A stretch of DNA of 64,000 bases from assembly GCA_037976565.1 (NCBI GenBank), contig CP137671.1, forward strand, positions 20,031,910 through 20,095,909. The letters run 5' to 3'. A model generated the notes under the pieces. The model had not been told where the DNA came from. It did no database searches and was given only the letters and a program-made list of their open reading frames with translations. This document shows, piece after piece, positions 49,601 to 58,600 of this stretch. The DNA comes from Mesocentrotus franciscanus (Eukaryota > Echinodermata > Echinoidea > Camarodonta > Strongylocentrotidae). A program made the position numbers and the translations under genes. The number at the start of each line of letters is the position of its first letter. Within the stretch, counting starts at the first letter, position 1.

Positions 49601-52600
49601 TAAATCTGTAGTGATTTTCTTAGAGTTCTAAAATATATGATCAAATCAATACCTTTGCTGATGATGCTTTCGACGATGATGTTGAGTAGAAGTCATCGTG
49701 ATACCGACCAAAAAGTGTCAGGTTCTTCAGATAAGGCATCTTACAGATGAAATGAGCGAGATCACATGATGCAGAGGGACGTTCATTTAGATAATACCTG
49801 ATGTGCAGAGTCTCAATCTGTTATTATAGTAACATTGTGATGAAAGAATGATTACTACAAACTCACTAAAACTATAATCAAGATTCAGGAATCTGTTTAA
49901 TATTATAGTGATATTGTTGACACAATAAAAACGCATCTCAACTCATCCACATGTATTTTGTGATGATGTACATAGCTTGACACCTGAAGTTAGTTCTAAT
50001 TTCAATATTTCCTGTATTATTTTGATACTGATAGAATGGTGTTTATACATTACTGCTACGTAATTACAGAGGGGGAAAATATGTTTTGAGTGATCCAATC
50101 ATGACTTTGACAGTTTGTTAAGAAGTATTATTCAACATTACGGATGAAATTAGACGTCGTGAATATTTTCTAGATCATTATCGACCTGCTGACTGAGGGA
50201 GTAGTGAGTAAAAATGAATGAAGGAGTTGACTCATGATCTAAAATCTTACAGAACAAAAGATAATAAAACAAGTAGCCAGAACGGTGGCAAACTAGTCCA
50301 CAAACACGCTACTCTTCAAAGAAAAGCAGATTATTTTGTTCCGGAAGAACCTGAACATTATAATGACATTTGATGGATGCGGATCCAAGATTGTCAGAAA
50401 GGAGATTCCGTATTTGCATATCGGGCTGAGAGGGGTTTGGGGTCCCAAAACTGGATGTTCAGAGTCTCGATCTGTTATAATAGTACGACATTGTGTTGGA
50501 TAAAGAATTGCTGAAATTACTATACGAAATTATATCTAATAGTACATGATGATACAGTCACCATCCTCATGAGATGTAGGAAACAGCGATTTACAAACAC
50601 ATTCGTTTCGTATTCGATCGGAGCATGTAACCAAATAAAATGCTACCAGTGTTTCTGCTTTTTTCTTTAATATTACGTTTCGTTAGAAAATGAGTAACAA
50701 TGAATATTTAGTTAAAGTAATCATTACGGTGTGGTACACGGTAATTATTGGGCCATATAAATCAGTACTTATATATATATATATATAAAATTTATAAGAT
50801 TTATTCCGATATTTCAATTCAGTTTTAAAGCTTAATTTCCTACGTGTATTTTGGTTAGTAAATAATTTTTGTTTATAAAAATGCATGAACACAATTAAAT
50901 TAGGTAACTTAGGGAAACTAAAACAGCCATAACCAAACGAAAATCATTATTATGTATGACTATTATTTTGTCATCACCACAATGTATCCATGTTTTGTAT
51001 CATATTTCTGTTCTTTGTAAACTTTGTCTGAGCCTTTATTTTTAATGTGAGCCAGCCAAATATCCATGTTCAATGACATTGGACAAATAAATGCATTGAT
51101 TGAAATTGAACCGAATTCAATTACAAAAACAATACGTTATTCTTATATTTGTTTGATATATTACTTTGATAATCTTCTTACATTATAACTTAACACAAAT
51201 GTCAAATGTGTGAAAAATAGGCAAAGAACATTAGGCAGTTTCCAATGGGATACAAAATCACTCAAGCGGGAACAAAGAGATCCGATTTTTCATTTTGTAG
51301 GTTTTGAATTGATATCTTTAGTCTCATTAGCACTTCCATAGCCCTCCGTATTGCCCCATGGAATTTTGAATTAAAAAAATATTCTTCACTATCAGTGTTA
51401 CAATCTTTTATCTGTTTTTGTTTTATCATTTTTATGACATAAAGCTCGTTTCAGTTTAAGCCTTCACTCCCAAAATTTTTGAACTTGTCCTAATTGCTTC
51501 TTCTTCACGGCGTACTAGTTTATGCAGTAAAATCACCGAACTTGGTTTGACTATCGAAATGTGTATAATACCAATAAGGAATACGTAAAATTGATTTGAA
51601 AACACATCAAAACAATAATCTAACTATATATTTGTAATTCTGCCTATTCGTAAATATATGCAATTATAGCACATTTTAATGTCATGCGCATTTTACTTGT
51701 TATGTAAAACCTGACAGGTAATTCCAAGTTTGACGAACATGGTATCAAAGTTTGCATAATACTAGAGGGAAGAGACATGAAAGGACAATGCAAAATGCCA
51801 AAAATGACTATAGGAGGGGGTCCTAGCCCCCCTCCCCCCTCTCCCTCATACATTTTAAGGGTCAACTTTATATGATTTCCATGTTATGACCTTCATGACA
51901 ATTTATTTTGTAATTATAGCAGAATATGTGGAAAAGATAGGCTTTTATATTACATGCCTCAAAACGTAGTTAATTTTTTGGTTAATGATTGGATCATTGA
52001 AGTAATGATAAACACTCCAAACAAACGATATTTTGACAAGAAACACAAACAAGTGGGACTAGGTAGGTCGAAAGTTGTCTCTACCCCGTCGGAAAATAAT
52101 TGAAAACTTCAGGGGAAAAGTGCTAAACGGTGTTGAAATAGAGAGAGAGAGAAAAAAAAAAATGGAGAGAAGGAGGGTGAAGGAAGGGGAAGAAGGAAAG
52201 TTAAAGGAACGTTTCAATGTGCGGCATAGAGAGAGAGAGAGAAAGAAAGAAAGGGGGCATAAACGTTTATTGCAATTTCGTTGGAAAATTGGAAAATGAA
52301 GTAAGTGTTTCAGTGTGTGGCAAAGTGAGAGATATAGAGCAACTTGCTTTTGCAACAGTTTACACATTGGGAATTTATCATTTCGTTGCTAAGTGAGTTC
52401 CTATATTTTGGGTCGTGTTTCAGGGAGAATACGAGTGAGGGGAAGTTGGAAATGATTGGATTGTCTGGTTGGGTATTGCAATAATATTATGTACGGATCT
52501 CTTACTTGTAAACATATTTAGTAAAAAGAAAATACAATACAATCACGACAATAGGTACTGGGAATTTCCGAATTTTAGATTCGCAAAGTTTAGCTGCGTG

Positions 52601-55600
52601 ATTTAAATTTGATTTGAATTATTCTAATGGCTATCTGTTGTAAAATAAAACTTTTATCGGTTAGGTTTTTAATATTTTTTCCCGAATCACTTATCGATTA
52701 TTCACAGAAAAATTGCAACGGTTGCCCTAACAGTCACCATTAACAGGAAAACAAATGACATGAGTTGAAGAATAGCAGCGGTGAAATTAAATTATCGAAC
52801 GGCCTCCTGCCATATGATAGTTAATATAAGTTTATGCATAAGGCTAGTCTATGGTTACACAATGTAGCCGTTATTAATCCAAAAGCATAATTTTTTCCTT
52901 ATTTCGCAAACAATGTTATTTATATCAACATTATTATATTGAAATTTTATTTTCATTACATTATTTTCATAACAGCTTTTTAAAAAATACTTTACTTAAA
53001 GGTACTATGTCCCATTTGCAGGCCAAAAAAATGAAAAGGTTAAATTCCAACGGCATTTGAAAGACAATACTAATTTAGAACTTCCCTAAAAAGGGGGCTT
53101 GAAAATGTCTTTAAGTGGGAAAATAACGACTATTAGTTGTCGAATCGACTTAAGAGCTATAGAGCCAGTAAGTAATAGTCTGATTTTCAGACCATTGTAC
53201 CGAATGGTCGTACGTTTTATGCTGCGCAAAGATTCAATCAGTTTAATTTTGGCCATTACAAGAAGTGGGTTATTGATGTAGACAAATGCTCATGTACCCT
53301 TTACAGCTCATTTTATGTATGTTATTACCAAAGAAAAAAGCCAGTCAGTCACTCAATAGTGTCTGACAGTGAAGTCTAGCAAGTAAACGGGTTCCTTGCA
53401 TAATTTGAATATTAGGACACTGCTAACGTTTAAATTTCACAGATAGGACATACATGACATATTCATAATTCCTGCAAAGTTCTACAGAATTTGATGTTGG
53501 CTGCAGAAGGGACATAGTATCTTTAAGGTATATAAAGTAATATTTTTAGAAAGTATTGTTCTTGTGCAGTGGCCTATCTAGGTATTATGGCGCCCGGGAC
53601 AAATAATGAAGTTGCGACCCCACCCCCGCCAAAGCTAACCTTCGCTTCTTAAAAGCGAGGCAGCAAAGGGATCGAGCTGTAGATATTCTGCATTGATATC
53701 TTGTTTTCTTCCTTCTTATTCATTCGCTAAAGTTAGTCTTCTATTAAACTAAAGAAGAATCGGGTAATTACGATTAAAGATGAAGATCAATTTATTTGGA
53801 AACCCCCTGGCCTAAATCATAAAATGTAACATCGAACATGAATAGGCCTATCATTAAAAAAATGAAACATTTCCTTTTTTTAATTACAAATTTATCAAGA
53901 CCTTTAAAATTTACATGTATTTTTCTTAAAACAAATCTTTTTTTCAGTATTCTCCTTATTCAATTCAATCGTATGACATCAGGAAAACTATTATTCTGTC
54001 TGAATATGGCATCCATTTCTTTTTAAAGAATGATGTTCGAAAAATACGAGAATGTGGATAATACACATATTTATACTGACCTTCGAATCGACTGCTTTAT
54101 TTGCAAGCACCGAGTAGAAGACATCATGCATAGTACCAGCGATCTTAACAGATCTGAGTGATCGTGATGAGCACATGAATTCAGCCAGGTCCTCAGAAGC
54201 CGTCCGTCCACATGAGTTCCCAATAATCAGGTGATCCTATGAGGTACATGTACACAAATAACATTGTGAGACTAGAAACATAAATGCATGAAAATAATAC
54301 TGGATTATCCTAATTAATTAACTTAATTGATACTGATGTTTAATATGTTCTGCCATTTTCCCTCAGTGTGTCTTTATCATACCGGTTTGAAGAGTATGCA
54401 CGTGCAAATTCTATTGAGTTTTGTGATATAAAAAGTGTAATATTATTAAACAAGGTTTCATTGCGAATATATGCAAGACAGATTGTGTTGCAATGACAAT
54501 AAATCACAACTCCTATTTACATATTAAAGTCCTAATACTCATTTATTCTTGTAAATAAGTAATATTAAATGAACTTCGTGTACATTGCAGTTTTCAGATT
54601 AAAAATGATGATCAGATTTGTACCCAGCGGTTTTAAATAGGCTCAGTGGTTAAATAAAATGTATTCTATCGAGCTTCTTTTCGACATTTCGGGTGACGAG
54701 AAGTTACAGAATACATTGCCTTATCAGCCTATGTCGGGGTTCAAACCATCGTTCGTATTATACACATTATATTTATACAGTCATCAGTCATGGGTTCAAA
54801 CCAGACGACGTCATCCTAAGTCTGAGAGAATGAAATTTAAATCAAAAAGAAACTGTATCACTCAAAGAGATCATACAAAGATGAAATGTATACGTTGCTA
54901 CAATTTGACGTTGCTTTCCTTACCACTTTACGATGATTCATGATGAAAATATGTCCTGATACTGTGTGTGCCTGCATCTCCTTGGTGATCTCCAGTGTCT
55001 TGCTGGACGTAGTCGATAGATGATCTGCCACTGCTTTGGCCACTTCTTGGTCTTGACTCTCGTATGCTACATCTACGATGAAATTTGAGTTATACGTGTG
55101 TGAACGCTCTCTTCCCGACGCTATGAGACGAGATACGATATCCAAGCCGACCTCCTTCTGCTTGGCCGAGGTGAAGTACAGTAGGTACCGGTATTCCTTT
55201 GGGTTCGCCATGTTATTCGTTATTAACCTGTAGTACTCATTACGGTTTGAGTTGTAAAGAGATGCAAGATACATTCCAGATAGATACTCCTGAAAGAGCT
55301 TATGGGGAAACTGCACAAATGAGACTGCAGAGTGGGAATGAGGAATTCTGTCTCTCATCGAAGGAATATGCTTTTCTTTAGTAAGTACTCCAACTTTACA
55401 ACCTGTATCCACAGACCCCGGGCAGCTTTGAAACTCTTCTTCTCTGAACACCAACCGTCTGTCTCTAAGTCCCAAGAAGGCAACACCACCAATGTAAATT
55501 AGATGATTAAGAATTTTCGAGTGATGTTTATCCAATTCTCCATCAGCATAAGCTGAGGACACAACGGGCTTGAAGAGGTAATGATCAACCAAAAATGTAA

Positions 55601-58600
55601 CCATCTCATCAAATAGCTGGGAGAATGTTTGCAGCTTGGACATTGCCTTTCGGCGCTCTCCATCAAAGTCTTTCCACATGACGCACAGCATGGCTGTGTA
55701 TATGGGGTAGGGGGCCATGTTCTCTCTGATCACATCGTTGTTTGATATGAATCGGTTCAGATCTTCAGAGCAAGTTGTGTCTGGATCAAAGAACTTGGTG
55801 ATGTAGGAAGAGAGGTTTTTAGAAGAGAAACCTTCTACAGCAATAAAAGCAAATACCTTTCTGAGATAGGCATTCTTCCTAATCTCATCTGATCTCCATT
55901 GCCGTGATGTGATTAGTACTGTGCCTGATTTGAACAGCCGATTGAGAGTGATCAGGGCGATTTGCTGAATGCTGTTAAGATCGACACCAAACTCATCTAG
56001 GCCGTCAAGGACAAGAAAGACGTCTTTCGGATTTGAGAGGATGTACTTGTCTAGCTGCTTGGCTGTGATGGGATTGTCGTCTGGGAGATACGACTTCACT
56101 ACCTCTCCCACAGTCTTGTCCTTTGCTTTGCGAAGGAGGACGACAAGAACAAGTTTGAAACCTTGGTAGCCTTTTCCGTGGATCCAGTCCCAAGCGATCT
56201 TGGCGCAGAGAGTGGTCTTCCCCACACCACCTTCACCTTCCACTAACAAGCATTTAGGATAGATTCCGTTGACTTCGGTCTTGAGGAGGTCGTCGTATAG
56301 AAGCGGTGTCTTGTGCTTGGTACCTTTGTCTTCTTCCATCAACTTTAGATTGGTGAAGATCCGTTCAAATTTAAAGAGAAGCTCGCTGTTCAGTGGATTG
56401 GCTTGAATCTGACAGAGGTGAATTGTCAAATAGCGTTTGACATCTTCAGCAACCCGCTTGATTTCCTCCTCTGTCATTGACGGTATGTGATCACCAACCT
56501 GACCTGTGATGAGATGGTGAAGAACGTTGTCTCTAAGTTGACTAAATTGACACTAGTGTTTAAAAGTAAAACAACAGCAACATCAGCATAAATAACACCA
56601 ACAAGAACAAAACAAATAAATCACAGAAATGTATTATCAATGAACCTTTAACTTACTTCCCAAATCTCGTTTTGAATGTGCGTGTGGAACATGACCAGGG
56701 GCTGAGAAATCATTGATTTCCTAGATATGGGCTCTCACATTGAGTAATGGACTAACATTGCGCCCCGAAGACACTGCCCAAGGGAAGGGTTACTCGGGTC
56801 GATACTACAATGTCAACCTATTTGGTAAAACAAGTGGGATTTGGGGCCATATTCTATTAAGTCCATTACATAACTAATGAAGGTAAAAACGACTTTCTAC
56901 TTTAAAAGGTACACTCCTGGGGGTGTTACACAAAGACTAAGTTCGACTTTTAGTTGGACTTAACTATGGCAGGCCATTCATGCCACTGTTTGCTCTCATC
57001 ATTATGATCTTAAGACAATATTTTTTTCTTCAATAATGAACTATCAAAAAATATAAATTCTGTAGATTTGTGACCATGATTTGTACGTCCCTTGATAGAC
57101 CAATGCCAGTAAATGTAGCAAAAAAAAATTAAACGTGGTTTATTTCTAATTCGATACCAGTGATTAACAAATGTTGCTGAAATGACATGATTTTTCCGGG
57201 ATTTTTTTCTCTCACTTTTATCATGTAAATTATACTCTTATATGCGTTTGTTGGAAAATGACAAATTCCTAAACTTATAGTCAGGCAAAAAAATCTAAAG
57301 TGTCCTTTTTATATGGGAAAGGTGCCCCCTTTTACTTCAGATAAGCGCCCCTTTTTATTTCAAATAGGTGCCCGTTCCACATTCTTAGAAGTGCCTCTTG
57401 CCAACTCTGATAAGTTCCCCTTTACCTCTGATAATTGACCTTTTTAAATCTGAGAGGTGCCCATTTTACTTTAACAAGTGCCCTTTTCTTTTTTAATAAG
57501 TGCCCCTTTCTCTTCAGATAAGTGCTAAGTGCCCCTGATGAGTGCCCCTTCTCATCTCTGATAAGTGCCCCTATTATTTTGACACGTGCTCCATTATCCT
57601 CACTAATTAGTGCCATTTTCCTTCTGATAATTGCCCCTAATTCTCCTTTGTAATAAGTGCCCTTTTCCGTTCTCATAAGTGCCTTTTCTTCATCTCTGGT
57701 GAGTGCCACTTATCAGGTGCGAAAAGTGCCCCGTTTTCACCTTTGATAATTCCCCTTTTTACTTTGACACATGTTCCTTTTCTTTTCTAATATAATAAGT
57801 GTCATTTTCCCTTTGGATATGTGCCCCTTTTTCCTTTCACAATAAATTTTCCCATAATTTAAAGCAACTGAGAGCAATTTGTTCATTAATTTATGTTTCT
57901 TATTATATAGGCCTTATGTGTGTTTGATGGGGATAGATGTGTGTGTGAGAGCGTATGTATATGTGTAATACTGTACCTTTCCGTACACTATCAGCAAGTT
58001 GAACCAGCTCAATGCTTTCTAACTTGTTGACTAGTATCTTCCTCGCCTTGCTTTCATGTACTGTCTTCCGCCATTCGTAAAGCATCTGATAGGTAGCATG
58101 CATGGAGTTTCCCAGCTTGTCTTTCTCAAACCGACTTAGTTTAGCCTCAGGGAATCCTAAAGCTAGTCCGACCTTCCTGAAATCTGAAGGATCCATACCG
58201 TCGGCAAGGAGATAGAGCTCGAGCTCGGTCAGACTTCCCGGGCTAAATTATAGACAAAAGAAGAAATATTGATTTCATATAGCGTTTATTGAAATTTGCA
58301 AGATTTTGTATCAAAACGATTTTCATTTCATTATCCTTTGACTTGCGAATACACTGTTCTACTGTTTAATGGTATGTATCAACATTGCCTATAATACAAA
58401 CACTCCAACAACACTGTAAAATATTTAAAGATAAGTGGAGCTGTTAAACATAATGAGAATATGCAAAACTTCTACACACTTTTATTTTATTCATCATTTC
58501 CAACAAGTAATATTTACAAGCAAAGTCAAAGGCTGTTATTTTACGTAAATTCAAACCCGACGCTGGGTTTAAGCTTTGTTTAGAATCGGTTAAACGAAGG

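Larger units (their letters stand above)
47757..53177. repeat. Tandem segmental duplication, copy 2
   Basis: Near-identical to 41611-47756. Differences include a ~95-bp extra G/C-run segment at 51790-51880, loss of ~140 bp near 52285, and an extra 301 bp at 52424-52724. The 1,013-bp element at 46289 is absent. It ends in the body of the complete TTAA MITE. Confidence 0.9.

Noticed and set aside
57422..57709. 95-codon minus frame with repeated ALxRDEKG-like motifs
   Set aside because: It is the reverse reading of the GTGCCCC minisatellite; no splice sites fit the NLR phase.
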